From Natronoflexus pectinivorans (GTDB taxonomy: Bacteria > Bacteroidota > Bacteroidia > Bacteroidales > Marinilabiliaceae), in NCBI RefSeq assembly GCF_004345615.1, contig NZ_SLWK01000007.1, forward strand, positions 62,001 through 126,000: 64,000 bases of DNA, given 5' to 3'. Position 1 is the first letter of the stretch; each line of letters opens with the position of its first letter. Positions 34,013-43,742 of this stretch are shown here, piece after piece. The position numbers and the translations under genes were made by a program. Under the pieces are notes generated by a model that ran no database searches, was not told the origin of the DNA, and saw only the letters and a program-made list of their open reading frames with translations.

Positions 34013-35980
34013 TTAACGTACAATACTAAATTCCACCCGGTTGTTTAATGCCCTTACATTGCTCTGGTATTGCCGGTTGAGACGTTGTATGTAAGCTTCA
34101 TTAAGTTCTTCTCCTGCGCGCAAATAGTTGTATCTTGCTGCCAAATTCTCTGTTACTTTAAGTGGTTGTGCACCTCCAACGCCTCTTGCAGAGAGTCTTT
34201 CCTGTGCAATTCCCCGGGAGGTTAAAAATTCCATGACTTTCTCAGCGCGTTGTTGCGACAGAATCACCAAATCGGTTAAATCACCATTTGCATCGGTGTG
34301 TGCCGTGATATTGATTTCAATGTTGGCATTGTCGTTCAGCATGGAAGCCAGGCGTTCCAATTCCCTTATGGCATTGCCATTAAGGTTGTAAGATCCAGAT
34401 TCAAACTGAAGGTTTTCGAATACCAAAGGTTGTTGAGCGCTGGTAAGTTGCACGTTTAATTCAAATTGACGGCTGGCAGTTAAGTTCCTGGTGTCAACTC
34501 TTTCCCGGTGATTGAAATAGCCCGGTGCTGAGATTAAGATGGTGTATTCATTACCCGGTTCCAGTAGCGCATTAAATGTGCCGGCTGGTTCAACATTGAT
34601 GCGCATATTGGAACCATCGGTTCCAATTATTCTGACTCTTGTGTTTTGGGGTATGGGTTCATTATTCGGCAGGGTAATTTCGCCGGCCATCACTGCCTGT
34701 ATCACCGGTAACCTGAATTGATAGATGTTGTCAAAGCCTCTTGGATTGTCTCTTGAACTGGAAAAATATCCCACTTCCCGTCCACGGTGAAAAGTAATGC
34801 CGAAATCATCAGACTCTGAATTGATGGGACGTCCCATGTTTGTAACAGTCCATCTTTCCTCGTCTCTTTTTTCTGCTCTGAAAATATCCAAACCACCAAA
34901 ACCGATGTGCCCATCAGAACTAAAATAGAGGTTTCCATTGGCTCGGACGTAGGGAAACTTTTCGTTTCCGGCGGTGTTTATGTCTGCTCCAAGATTTATT
35001 GGCATGCTCCATTGATCTCCACCCAGTTTTTCAACTTTCCATATGTCAAGTCCGCCAAATCCGCCAGGTAAATCCGAAACAAAGTATAAAGTATTGCCAT
35101 CGGGAGATATGGCCGGATGAGCAAAAATTAAACTGTCCGGACCTAATTCAACTTTGGAGGGTTCTCCCCATCGCCCGCCCATTCTTTGAGTTTGCCATAT
35201 TTCGGTGCCCATGGGGCCGGTGTTTTCGTATCTGGCTCGGGTAAAATATGCAGTTCTGCCATCTACTGTAATAGAGATGGATCCATCTTCCCAATCTTGA
35301 GTGGGGTCGTTCTCAAATAGCAACTGAGCATCCATCCAATCACCTCTGGAATCTTCACGAGCGGTATAAATTCTGGATGGTGCCTGACCGGTAATCCGGC
35401 TGGTTTGTTGTCGGCGCGCTCCTGGCAATTGTCGCATTGATGAGAAAAAAATCTGCGACGGATCATCTGGTGCGATAAATGGAGAGTAGTCGCTGTTGCG
35501 GGAGTTTAAAGCCCTTATGGCCGTAATTTCGTATCGTGTTTTTTGTTCGTCCTGCAGTGCTCTTCTGGATGCTGCCAGTCCATTGTGGGCCAGTGGGTCG
35601 CCAGCAACATCCTCCAGATATTCCTCATAAAGAACAATGGCTTCTTCATAATTACCTATTTTCTGAAGCGATTGAGCCTGATATAGCTTTGCTTTTCTTT
35701 CTGGATATCCAAACCGAATGGCACGTCCATAAATGGGAGCCGCCCGTCGGGGTTGGTTTGTTTTTCGGTAGCTCTCGGCGAGATAAAATGAGATTTTTCC
35801 CCTGTAATAGCGGTTGCTTTCACGTCTGTAGGCCCGTGTAAGTGCAGTTATGGCACGATCATATTCTCCAACTTCGTAGAGACTTTGTGCCCGTCCCAGT
35901 CGTTTTGACCCGGAGCACCCTGTCAGCAAAAGTGAAGCAATAAATGCAGTAAATATGATGTATAAAAAAACTCTGTTCAT
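34013..35980 (-). CDS. PorE-like lipoprotein: TPR, beta-propeller (PD40), CRD and OmpA domains
   Basis: A 655-residue envelope lipoprotein (lipobox LLLTGC, C22). Domains in order: TPR repeats (about 28-145), a WD40-like PD40 propeller (about 165-425, with repeated ISPDGNTLYFVSD-type blades), a carboxypeptidase-regulatory-like domain (about 430-512) and a C-terminal OmpA peptidoglycan-binding domain (about 520-655; NITAHTDANGD, LSQQRAEKV, RGVGG). This is the same architecture as PorE of Porphyromonas gingivalis, which links type IX secretion to peptidoglycan. Related four-domain proteins with other roles exist, so PorE is probable rather than proven. Confidence 0.8.
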   Translation of the reverse strand: MNRVFLYIIFTAFIASLLLTGCSGSKRLGRAQSLYEVGEYDRAITALTRAYRRESNRYYRGKISFYLAESYRKTNQPRRAAPIYGRAIRFGYPERKAKLYQAQSLQKIGNYEEAIVLYEEYLEDVAGDPLAHNGLAASRRALQDEQKTRYEITAIRALNSRNSDYSPFIAPDDPSQIFFSSMRQLPGARRQQTSRITGQAPSRIYTAREDSRGDWMDAQLLFENDPTQDWEDGSISITVDGRTAYFTRARYENTGPMGTEIWQTQRMGGRWGEPSKVELGPDSLIFAHPAISPDGNTLYFVSDLPGGFGGLDIWKVEKLGGDQWSMPINLGADINTAGNEKFPYVRANGNLYFSSDGHIGFGGLDIFRAEKRDEERWTVTNMGRPINSESDDFGITFHRGREVGYFSSSRDNPRGFDNIYQFRLPVIQAVMAGEITLPNNEPIPQNTRVRIIGTDGSNMRINVEPAGTFNALLEPGNEYTILISAPGYFNHRERVDTRNLTASRQFELNVQLTSAQQPLVFENLQFESGSYNLNGNAIRELERLASMLNDNANIEINITAHTDANGDLTDLVILSQQRAEKVMEFLTSRGIAQERLSARGVGGAQPLKVTENLAARYNYLRAGEELNEAYIQRLNRQYQSNVRALNNRVEFSIVR

Positions 35981-36076
35981 ATGACAAAGATATATTGCAT
36001 CATCGTATTTGGATGCATCTTCATCATGAAAAACGAAATTAGGTGATTATTATTTTGCGGATTTAAGATGATTTTA

Positions 36077-36131
36077 AAAGAACTCACCCGATCATTTCCC
36101 AGAGTAAGGAGAAATCATCGGGTGTTTTTTA
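36077..36131 (-). terminator. Probable terminator of lpdA
   Basis: ACCCGATCATTTC pairs with GAAATCATCGGGT with a single mismatch. It lies in the gap after the lpdA stop. The best T-run is on the plus strand, where no gene ends, so assignment to lpdA rests on position. Confidence 0.5.
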
Positions 36132-36148
36132 TTAAGAGTTTTTAGAAA

Positions 36149-37543
36149 TTATATGTGAATTACTTCATCATAAGCAGCTGCAGCGGCTTCCATTATGGCT
36201 TCCGACATGGTTGGGTGAGGATGAATTGCTTTAATGAGTTCGTGGCCGGTTGTTTCCAGTTTTCTGGCAGTCACCAGTTCGGCAATCATCTCAGTAACAT
36301 TTGCTCCAATGAGGTGAGCTCCCAATAATTCTCCGTATTTTGCATCAAATATGAGTTTGACAAAACCGTCTTTATGTCCGGCAGCACTCGCTTTACCGGA
36401 TGCGGTAAAGGGAAATTTTCCAATTTTCAGGTCATATCCTGCCTCTTTGGCTGCTTTTTCAGTAAATCCAACAGAGGCGACTTCCGGACTGGTATAGGTG
36501 CATCCAGGAATGTTGTTGTAGTTTATTGGTTCGGGATTGTGACCTGCAATCTTTTCTACACAAAGAATCCCTTCAGCGCTGGCCACATGGGCTAGTGCCT
36601 GGCCGGGAACAATATCTCCGATGGCATATATTCCTTTTGCCGTGGTTTGATAGAACTCATCAACCTTAACGCGTCCGTTTTCTACTTCCACGCCAGCTTC
36701 TTCAAGGCCAATATTTTCGATATTGGGCGTGATTCCAACAGCAGATAAAACAATGTCTGCTTCAACGGTTGTTTCTTTTCCTTTTTTATCCTTGATGTTA
36801 ACTTTTACAGTTTTTCCTGATGTATCAACTGAAGTGACTTCCGAACTGACTTTCACATCAATTCCCGCTTTTTTAAATGAACGTCCAAGCTGTTTTGAAA
36901 CTTCTTCATCTTCAAGAGGTACAATATTGTCAAGATATTCAACCAGGGTAACTTTGGTTCCAATAGCGTTATAGAAATATGCAAATTCACTTCCAATGGC
37001 ACCGGAACCAACTACCAACATAGATTTTGGTTGTTTTTCAAGTGTTAAAGCTTTGCGATAACCAATAACCTTCTCTCCATCCTGTGGCAGGTTGGGTAGT
37101 TGCCTACTTCTTGCACCTGTTGCAAGAAGTATGTGTTTGGATTCGTAAACGCTCTTTTTATCCTTGCTGTCAGTTACTTCAACCTTTTTGTCTTTGGTTA
37201 GTTTTCCTGTACCTTGTATGACATCAATTTTATTTTTCTTTAGAAGATACTGTACTCCATTGCTCATGCCATCAGCAACACCGCGACTACGTTCCACCAT
37301 GGCTTTGAAGTCGGGTTTTGCATTTCCTTCTATGGAAATGCCATAGTCAGATGCATGTGTTAGATATTCAAAAACTTGGGCACTTTTTAAAAGTGATTTT
37401 GTTGGAATGCACCCCCAATTGAGACATACACCGCCAAGCTCATCGCGTTCAACAATGGCTGTTTTCAATCCAAGTTGTGAAGCTCTGATGGCTGATACAT
37501 ATCCACCGGGGCCGCTTCCTATTACAATTAAATCGTATTGCAT
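36149..37543 (-). CDS. lpdA: Dihydrolipoyl dehydrogenase
   Basis: The E3 subunit of 2-oxoacid dehydrogenase and glycine cleavage complexes; reoxidises dihydrolipoamide with NAD+. A 464-residue flavoprotein with FAD motif GSGPGGYVSA, redox-active disulfide GGVCLNWGCIPTKS (Cys about 40 and 45), NAD motif VGSGAIGSEFA and the active-site His-Glu HPHPTMSEAI near the C-terminus. No E1 or E2 gene is adjacent. Confidence 0.95.
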   Translation of the reverse strand: MQYDLIVIGSGPGGYVSAIRASQLGLKTAIVERDELGGVCLNWGCIPTKSLLKSAQVFEYLTHASDYGISIEGNAKPDFKAMVERSRGVADGMSNGVQYLLKKNKIDVIQGTGKLTKDKKVEVTDSKDKKSVYESKHILLATGARSRQLPNLPQDGEKVIGYRKALTLEKQPKSMLVVGSGAIGSEFAYFYNAIGTKVTLVEYLDNIVPLEDEEVSKQLGRSFKKAGIDVKVSSEVTSVDTSGKTVKVNIKDKKGKETTVEADIVLSAVGITPNIENIGLEEAGVEVENGRVKVDEFYQTTAKGIYAIGDIVPGQALAHVASAEGILCVEKIAGHNPEPINYNNIPGCTYTSPEVASVGFTEKAAKEAGYDLKIGKFPFTASGKASAAGHKDGFVKLIFDAKYGELLGAHLIGANVTEMIAELVTARKLETTGHELIKAIHPHPTMSEAIMEAAAAAYDEVIHI

Positions 37544-37667
37544 GGTTGTATTGTGTTATTGTATTTTAAATGATTAATACAGAATTCGGAAGATAATAGA
37601 CCTTCCTTTTCAACAATTTAACAAAGAAGTTCAAAGTTGGTTCATAACCAACATTACAATTGGAGAA

Positions 37668-38810
37668 TTACTTTTTCTTCTTGATGTTCTTTATTTTCTT
37701 AATCACTTTTTCAGCAGCAGTGTTCATATTGCTGTCGGGGCTTTTGCTTTTCACCGCTCCCAGCAGAAATCCATATGCTTCCATACCATCAATCTCATCG
37801 AAAATGACTTTTAAGATGGCAATTCCTGGAATAAACAGAATCATACCGGCCAATCCCCAAATGTAATTTCCTATAAACAGAGCAATGATGGTCATCAAAG
37901 GATTCATTGATACTTTGCTGCCTACAATTTTTGGTGTAAATAGATTGCTTTCGAACAACTGGATTACGTAAAATGCCAGAAAAACTCCAAACGGGTACCA
38001 GAGTGAATCTTTGGTAAGAAGTGCAAACAGGATGGGAAATGTAGCTCCCAGGAAAGGCCCCAGAAAAGGGATTACATTTAAAAAAGCTGCAAATACTGCG
38101 AAAAGAAGTGCGTGTTTTATACCCAGGCTATATAGCGCTATACTGTTTAACACTGCCAGAATACAAATCACAATGAAAGCTCCCTTAATGTAATTCTGAA
38201 CGACTCCTTTTACTTTGGTTATTCCGTGATTTACCTTGTCTTCATACTTTTCGCTGAAAGCTTTTTTTACAAATTCAATGAGAAAACCCCTAAAATACAG
38301 GAAAAGGAATATGTAAACAGGTATAATGAAAATCATTGTAACTGTTCCAGCCGTGGCGATAATTCCTTGGGTAAGTGTATTGATATTGTCTGACAGCTGT
38401 TGAAACAGAACATCTTTGATGTTATCCATTGAAATGGGAACAGCGCCCTCGAAATTGGCCGTGATAAAATCATTTATTTGCCCAACCAACTCTCCAAATC
38501 TTCGTTCCAGGCCATCTAAATCTCCGGCAAAACCAATAATCTGATTGTAAAAGAAGTAAACCACTGCGGATAAAATCACCAAAAGACCAATTAAACTTGC
38601 GATACAAGCCAGTGCGGAGGGGATACCTTTTTTTTCCATCCAGGAAGTAAAGGGACTGATAAGGATCGCTAGAAAACCGGCTATTAAAATAGGCACCAAT
38701 ACGCTTTTGGCTTGTTTCATGACAATCACAACCAGCACTATACCAAAAAGCACGGCTATCAACTTAAGGTATGGAGGCAGTTTTATCTGAATTTTTTCTG
38801 CTTTACTCAT
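37668..38810 (-). CDS. AI-2E family transporter
   Basis: A 380-residue polytopic membrane protein with about eight hydrophobic segments, the typical paired helices at the N-terminus (LIAVLFGIVLVVIVMK; VPILIAGFLAILISPF) and the C-terminal block FLGATFPILFALL...NPLMTIIALFIGNYIWG...MILFIPGIAIL of the AI-2E/TqsA family (PF01594). Members have been linked to autoinducer-2 export and to Na+/H+ exchange; the substrate here is unknown. The tail is lysine-rich (KKIKNIKKKK). Confidence 0.9.
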   Translation of the reverse strand: MSKAEKIQIKLPPYLKLIAVLFGIVLVVIVMKQAKSVLVPILIAGFLAILISPFTSWMEKKGIPSALACIASLIGLLVILSAVVYFFYNQIIGFAGDLDGLERRFGELVGQINDFITANFEGAVPISMDNIKDVLFQQLSDNINTLTQGIIATAGTVTMIFIIPVYIFLFLYFRGFLIEFVKKAFSEKYEDKVNHGITKVKGVVQNYIKGAFIVICILAVLNSIALYSLGIKHALLFAVFAAFLNVIPFLGPFLGATFPILFALLTKDSLWYPFGVFLAFYVIQLFESNLFTPKIVGSKVSMNPLMTIIALFIGNYIWGLAGMILFIPGIAILKVIFDEIDGMEAYGFLLGAVKSKSPDSNMNTAAEKVIKKIKNIKKKK

Positions 38811-38866
38811 TTCAATGAATCGTTTTTTAGAATTTTTTGATTAGCAGTATATTAGCCCTAAATGGC

Positions 38867-39520
38867 TCAGTAGACAAGTGGTGTCAGGGCTATATTTCTG
38901 AACTGAATCCATGACCCTTCACTTTGCAAGCCAATATATCCATTGGTTGGGTGAACCTTTGAGGCGGACATTTGGAGAATCCCATTTACCCATAGTTTTA
39001 GGTCACCGTTATAAAATCTGATGCGATAATGATTCCACTCTCCATGGTCTTTTTCAGATGCCTCTTCGAACTTTTCCACTACTGAAACCCATCTCACATT
39101 GGGGTCGACCTGATGCTTAACTCCATTAACAGTCGCTTTTGCTCCTTCGTGCATAAGCACAAGGTCTCCCGCACTTTGATCGCGCAGCTGAGCTTCAATG
39201 CAATGCGGCCAAACAGCATCTTCACCTGTAATTGCCAGCAAAACGCCACTGTTGGTGGCGTTTTCTACCCAGCGCCATTCAAGATTCAGTTCGTAGTTTT
39301 CATATTTTTCTGTGGTTCTGATGTAGGCAAAGGGATCTCCTTTGGCGTTCAAGATGCAATCACTGAAAAAGAAAACTGTGTCCGGATCAGCTTCAGATTG
39401 CAGAACCTTGTGCCAGTCTGACGAACTTTCTTCATTAAATAAACTGATGGAGGTTTGAGCGTAAAAGGAGCTGTTAATTAATAGCAAAATTACGATAATA
39501 AATATCTTCTGAGTTTTCAT
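38867..39520 (-). CDS. Secreted DUF1080 (3-keto-disaccharide hydrolase-like) protein
   Basis: A 217-residue exported protein (signal peptide to about residue 21, ...NSSFYAQ). The body is one DUF1080/LamG-type beta-sandwich with the family features YENYELNLEWRW, NSGVLL, WPHCIEAQLRDQSAGD and NGYIGLQSEGSWIQFRNI. Some members hydrolyse 3-keto-glycosides and others bind sugars; the substrate is unknown. It stands between the AI-2E gene and a long inverted repeat. Confidence 0.88.
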   Translation of the reverse strand: MKTQKIFIIVILLLINSSFYAQTSISLFNEESSSDWHKVLQSEADPDTVFFFSDCILNAKGDPFAYIRTTEKYENYELNLEWRWVENATNSGVLLAITGEDAVWPHCIEAQLRDQSAGDLVLMHEGAKATVNGVKHQVDPNVRWVSVVEKFEEASEKDHGEWNHYRIRFYNGDLKLWVNGILQMSASKVHPTNGYIGLQSEGSWIQFRNIALTPLVY

Positions 39521-39636
39521 AATATGTATGGTTTGTTTGTCAATAAATATAGTAATTATCCGCGTTATGAATATTAACTTATTGCGAAACTCTTTTGTTT
39601 AAAAAGAATTCTGCAATTATTCAAATTTCAAATAAA

Positions 39637-39736
39637 AACCACAAAAATCACTAAGAATTTCACAAAGTTCATGAAGAAATATTTGTCAATGATTTCAAAT
39701 TGTGAACTTTGTGTAGTCTCCGTGACCTTTGTGGTT
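39637..39736. repeat. Long imperfect inverted repeat (MITE- or REP-like)
   Basis: A left arm (39637-39671, starting AACCACAAAAATCACTAAG) and a right arm (39703-39736, ending CCGTGACCTTTGTGGTT) are reverse complements with a few mismatches and about 30 bases between them. It lies in a gene-free gap. CACAAAG-rich elements like this occur in intergenic DNA of many Bacteroidota (from memory). Confidence 0.6.
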
Positions 39737-39773
39737 AAATTTATCGTTAAAGAGTCTGTTACTATTTGTGTCG

Positions 39774-40775
39774 TTACTTATCAGCCATGTTAAACGACCC
39801 AATATTGGTTATTTCATAGTCAGCCATGTTGAATGTGACATTGGCACGGTCATTAATCTCGGTTACTTTCATAACATTTCTTTCTCCGCTTTCATGTTCG
39901 GTATATTCGCTTTCCATAATAAAGCCCGAAGGTTGTCCCTGGGCAACAGCCGATACGGTAAATACTGAACCAAATAAGTGTCTGGAATCGCCCTGGAAGT
40001 TTGGAGCTATCCAAAATGTTCCTTTTCCTTCGTCATCTGAAAACTCCCATTCTTCGCAACGATGGCCATGGATGGTCTTGGTACGGCCGGTTTTTCGGAA
40101 TTTTGGGTTGGTTTCAGGTTCAATATCATCGTCCTCATCATACAGGGAGTCGTCCACACCTGTAAAAAGGTTCATGGCATCTGAACCATACGCGATGCCG
40201 GTTTTTTTCCCACGTTCCTGTGTGAGAACAATCGTGGCTTTGTTTTTTGTGTCAACAATGATGGTTCCGCCTTCTTCTACAGTGCCTATGGCTTGGGTGT
40301 TGCCTGAAATAAATTCATAAGCCAGGTGTTCACTGTTGCTGGATACATAGGTGATAAAATCACCATCGTTTTGAAGAGTTCCATCGCCGTCGTACATTTG
40401 CATATTCATACGTAGAGTAGAATGAAATCGGTATTGATCTTCAATGGGAACAGGTTCGCCTGATACGCCCATGCTGCTCATCATGGACTGGAATCTTCGC
40501 TGTGAACGTTCTTCACGTTCCTCAGCTCTTCTTTCACGTGTTGCCGACCTTTGATCTCTGTCTGGCTCGTCACGCTCCACTGAAGATTCAACATTATCTA
40601 AACTCCGGTCGATGGCATCGTCAACTTTGCGATCGATTCTCTCCTCTGTTTTTTGTTCAAGTCGTTCTGCAGCTCTTCGGGTGGCACGTTCCAGTAATCC
40701 TTGTCCAAAAATAGGGGAGGATACAAACGAAAATAAGAGGATGAATAGTAGAATGGATTGATGATTGCGATTCAT
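39774..40775 (-). CDS. Secreted DUF4412-like protein
   Basis: A 333-residue exported protein: signal peptide ending ...SSPIFGQ (about residue 25), then a very charged coiled segment (about 26-95, rich in Arg and Glu: AERLEQKTEERIDRK), then a beta-rich domain (about 105-333) resembling DUF4412, with MNMQMYDGDGT, RTKTIHGHRCEEWEF and FWIAPNF. The function is unknown. The start is ATG 40775; a longer frame to 40964 runs through the promoter and into the next gene. The promoter is visible just upstream. Confidence 0.78.
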   Translation of the reverse strand: MNRNHQSILLFILLFSFVSSPIFGQGLLERATRRAAERLEQKTEERIDRKVDDAIDRSLDNVESSVERDEPDRDQRSATRERRAEEREERSQRRFQSMMSSMGVSGEPVPIEDQYRFHSTLRMNMQMYDGDGTLQNDGDFITYVSSNSEHLAYEFISGNTQAIGTVEEGGTIIVDTKNKATIVLTQERGKKTGIAYGSDAMNLFTGVDDSLYDEDDDIEPETNPKFRKTGRTKTIHGHRCEEWEFSDDEGKGTFWIAPNFQGDSRHLFGSVFTVSAVAQGQPSGFIMESEYTEHESGERNVMKVTEINDRANVTFNMADYEITNIGSFNMADK

Positions 40776-40810
40776 AACAATATTGTTTTGGTTTGAAAAT
40801 TTTGTGTTAC

Positions 40811-40841
40811 CAAAATTATAATCGCATTCTCCCAATGTCAA
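40811..40841 (-). promoter_or_regulatory. Promoter of the DUF4412-like gene
   Basis: -33 TTG (40839-40841, within TTGACATTGG) and -7 box TAATTTTG (40811-40818), 20 bases apart. Expected start near 40804, leaving a leader of about 28 bases before the ATG at 40775. This is one of the cleanest promoters in the window. Confidence 0.68.
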
Positions 40842-40893
40842 TCTTATATTTGCAAACAGATTCAGTTTGTTGATGAATGTATGTTTTTTGAGT

Positions 40894-41436
40894 TTAAGCG
40901 TTGAGCTTGGGGTGGATCTTTTTGGCCATTTCCCACAAAACAACTCCTGCTGATACCGAAACATTCAAAGAATGTTTCGTCCCAAACTGGGGTATTTCAA
41001 CACAATCGTTACACATATTAATGACCGCTTGTTGAACCCCTTTTACTTCATTGCCAAAAATTATGGCATATTTTTCAGATGCATTAAATGAGAAATGATT
41101 CAGTTGGATGCTGTTTTCAACCTGTTCAATTCCAACTATTCGATAGTTGTTTTTTATGAGTTCAATTACAGCATCTTCCGTTTTTTCAAAATACTCCCAT
41201 GAAACAGTATCTTCGGCACCTAGCGCAGTTTTGTGGATTTCATTGTGTGGCGGTGTGGCAGTAATGCCACACAAACAGATGCTTTTAATGCAAAAAGCAT
41301 CTGCGGTGCGAAAAATGCTTCCAACATTGTGCAGACTTCTTACATTATCCAGTATGATAACCACTTCAATTTTTCCGGTTGCTTTAAACTCTTCCGGGGT
41401 TAATCTGTTTAATTCAGTAATACGGAGTTTTCGCAT
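40894..41436 (-). CDS. TrmH-family (SpoU) RNA methyltransferase
   Basis: A 180-residue SPOUT-class methylase using S-adenosylmethionine to methylate ribose 2'-OH in tRNA or rRNA. The three family motifs are visible: VRSLHNVGSIFRTADAF (motif 1), AIIFGNEVKGV (motif 2) and IPQFGTKHSLNVSVSAGV (motif 3, knot region). There is no extra N-terminal RNA-binding domain, so it is a minimal form, like TrmL. The target position cannot be assigned. Confidence 0.9.
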   Translation of the reverse strand: MRKLRITELNRLTPEEFKATGKIEVVIILDNVRSLHNVGSIFRTADAFCIKSICLCGITATPPHNEIHKTALGAEDTVSWEYFEKTEDAVIELIKNNYRIVGIEQVENSIQLNHFSFNASEKYAIIFGNEVKGVQQAVINMCNDCVEIPQFGTKHSLNVSVSAGVVLWEMAKKIHPKLNA

Positions 41437-41633
41437 TAAGTTTTGATTTCAGTTCTACAACGGAGTTTTGTCATTACAAAAGTAGAAATTATAACAGCCA
41501 TTTTGCAGGTTTAAATAGCAAAATGTTAAATGCTAAAATTTGCAGATTTTTTAAAAATATTTAAATTGAACCATAATTAATCCACCGGGAGTGCTCAAAA
41601 AGAGAAATACTGCACTTCATTAAATCTTAGGTT

Positions 41634-42824
41634 ATGAATATTCATGAATATCAGGCTAAATCCATTTTAAAGCAGAATGGTGTTACCATTCAGGAAGGCA
41701 TTGTTGTATCAAGTCCCAATGAGGCGGTAATCGCTGCAAAGGAATTGCAGAAACTCACAGGCACTTCGTGGTGGGTAATTAAAGCTCAGATTCATGCCGG
41801 AGGTCGTGGAAAAGGGGGAGGAGTAAAGCTGGCAAAAAGTCTTGATGAGGTTAAAGAAATTGCAGGTCAGATTATCGGCATGCAACTGGTAACACCACAA
41901 ACCGGACCAGCCGGTAAGCAAGTGCATAAAGTGCTTGTTGCTCAGGATGTTTATTATCCAGGGTCTGTTGAAAAGGAGGAGTTTTACATGAGTATTCTGC
42001 TCGACAGGCGATCGGGGAAAAACGTGGTGATGTATTCTCCAGATGGAGGCGTGGATATTGAAGAGGTTGCCGCAACACGACCTGACAGAATTTTCCGCGA
42101 GCCAATTGACCCTGCATTAGGAATTTTGCCATTTCAAACCAGACGAATTGCCTATAATTTGGGATTGTCCGGGAAAGCCGCATCAGAAATGACTCGCTTT
42201 GTAAGAAGTTTATATCAGTCTTATCTCTTTTGTGATGCTTCACTTTTTGAAATCAATCCGGTATTGAAAACAACCGATGAAAAAATTCTGGCTGTGGATG
42301 CCAAGGTTAACATAGATGACAACGCATTGTATCGCCATCCTGAAATTGCTGCTATGCGAGACATTTCTGAAGAAGATGCTGCTGAAGTGGAAGCTGGCAA
42401 AAACGACCTTAATTTTGTCAAGCTTGACGGCAATGTAGGGTGTATGGTAAATGGAGCCGGATTGGCTATGGCAACCATGGATATCATCAAATTATCAGGT
42501 GGCGATCCGGCTAATTTTCTTGATGTTGGTGGAGGAGCCAATGCACAAACCGTTGAGGCCGGATTGAAAATTATTCTTTCCGATGAGAATGTGAAAGCTG
42601 TTCTGATAAATATTTTTGGAGGTATTGTTCGTTGCGACCGGGTTGCCAACGGAGTGGTTGAAGCCTATAAGAAATTAGGAAATATCAATGTGCCTGTAAT
42701 TGTCCGCCTTCAGGGAACCAATGCTCAGGAAGGAAAGGATGTGATTGACAATTCTGGCCTGAAGGTTTATTCTGCCATAACGCTTGAAGAAGCTGCACAA
42801 TTGGTGAAATCTTTAGTAAACTAA
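41634..42824 (+). CDS. sucC: Succinate-CoA ligase (ADP-forming) subunit beta
   Basis: The beta subunit of succinyl-CoA synthetase in the TCA cycle. 396 residues with an N-terminal ATP-grasp domain (MNIHEYQAKSILKQNGV; KAQIHAGGRGKGGGVKLA) and a C-terminal CoA-ligase domain (GNVGCMVNGAGLAMATMD, FLDVGGGA, NIFGGIVRCD). The alpha subunit sucD is absent from this window, so the two are unlinked here. nfo follows 69 bases later. Confidence 0.95.
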   Translation: MNIHEYQAKSILKQNGVTIQEGIVVSSPNEAVIAAKELQKLTGTSWWVIKAQIHAGGRGKGGGVKLAKSLDEVKEIAGQIIGMQLVTPQTGPAGKQVHKVLVAQDVYYPGSVEKEEFYMSILLDRRSGKNVVMYSPDGGVDIEEVAATRPDRIFREPIDPALGILPFQTRRIAYNLGLSGKAASEMTRFVRSLYQSYLFCDASLFEINPVLKTTDEKILAVDAKVNIDDNALYRHPEIAAMRDISEEDAAEVEAGKNDLNFVKLDGNVGCMVNGAGLAMATMDIIKLSGGDPANFLDVGGGANAQTVEAGLKIILSDENVKAVLINIFGGIVRCDRVANGVVEAYKKLGNINVPVIVRLQGTNAQEGKDVIDNSGLKVYSAITLEEAAQLVKSLVN

Positions 42825-42893
42825 ATGTCTTGTTAGGATCAAGAGCAATTTAGGAACCATAACAGATTCATTCATATCAACAGCTTTTTTAGT

Positions 42894-43742
42894 ATGAGTA
42901 AACCCAGATATATAGGTGCCCATGTAAGTGCTGCAGGTGGAGTTGAAAACGCTCCCCTCAATGCAGCGGCAATTGGTGGAAATGCTTTTGCTTTATTTAC
43001 CAAAAACCAACGTCAATGGGTGGCAAAACCCTTGTCTTCCGGCAGCATTGATTTGTTTAAACAACACTGCGAGGAGAACCATCTCGATCCGGCCTTTATT
43101 TTGCCGCATGACAGTTATCTGATTAATTTGGGACATCCTAAACGTGAAGGGATTGAAAAATCCCGAAAAGCATTTTTGGATGAAATGCAACGATGTGAAC
43201 AATTAGGTTTGCAGCTGCTCAACTTTCATCCGGGAAGTCATCTGAACGAAATCACAGAGGACGAATGTCTGAAACGAATTGCTGAATCAATCAATTTTGT
43301 GCTGGATAAAACAAAGGGAGTTACGGCGGTTATTGAGAATACCTCCGGACAAGGAACCAACATGGGTTATAAGTTTGAACATCTGGCCCAAATCATTAAC
43401 GGGGTTGAAGACAAAAGCCGTGTTGGAGTTTGTATTGACACCTGCCATGCCTACACTGCCGGTTATGATATTGTGGATGCTGATGGTTATGCAGAAACCT
43501 GGAAGAAATTCGATGAAATCGTTGGTGCAGATTATTTAAAAGGTATTCATTTAAATGACAGTAAAAAGCCTTTAGGTAGTAGGGTGGACAGGCATGACAG
43601 CCTGGGGCAGGGATTGATGGGGAAAGACTTTTTTAAACGTTTTATTCGTGATGATCGGTTTTCAGCAATCCCGATTGTTTTGGAAACTCCTGATGAAAGC
43701 TTGTGGGAAAAGGAAATTGAATGGTTGCGGAGCAAATTATAA
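42894..43742 (+). CDS. nfo: Deoxyribonuclease IV (AP endonuclease IV)
   Basis: Cuts DNA at abasic sites in base-excision repair, with three zinc ions. 282 residues with N-terminal [15 protein letters not shown], the zinc motifs [11 protein letters not shown] and [15 protein letters not shown], and the C-terminal [20 protein letters not shown] and PIVLETPDE. Full length for the family. It follows sucC on the same strand without an evident terminator. Confidence 0.95.
   Translation: MSKPRYIGAHVSAAGGVENAPLNAAAIGGNAFALFTKNQRQWVAKPLSSGSIDLFKQHCEENHLDPAFILPHDSYLINLGHPKREGIEKSRKAFLDEMQRCEQLGLQLLNFHPGSHLNEITEDECLKRIAESINFVLDKTKGVTAVIENTSGQGTNMGYKFEHLAQIINGVEDKSRVGVCIDTCHAYTAGYDIVDADGYAETWKKFDEIVGADYLKGIHLNDSKKPLGSRVDRHDSLGQGLMGKDFFKRFIRDDRFSAIPIVLETPDESLWEKEIEWLRSKL

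Noticed and set aside
35985-35992. TATCTTTG box just before the PorE-like start
   Set aside because: Only a few bases from the ATG, so it would need a leaderless transcript; no -33 element; probably chance.
40776-40964. Extension of the DUF4412-like gene
   Set aside because: It runs through a clean promoter (40811-40841) into the methylase gene; the signal peptide starts at ATG 40775.
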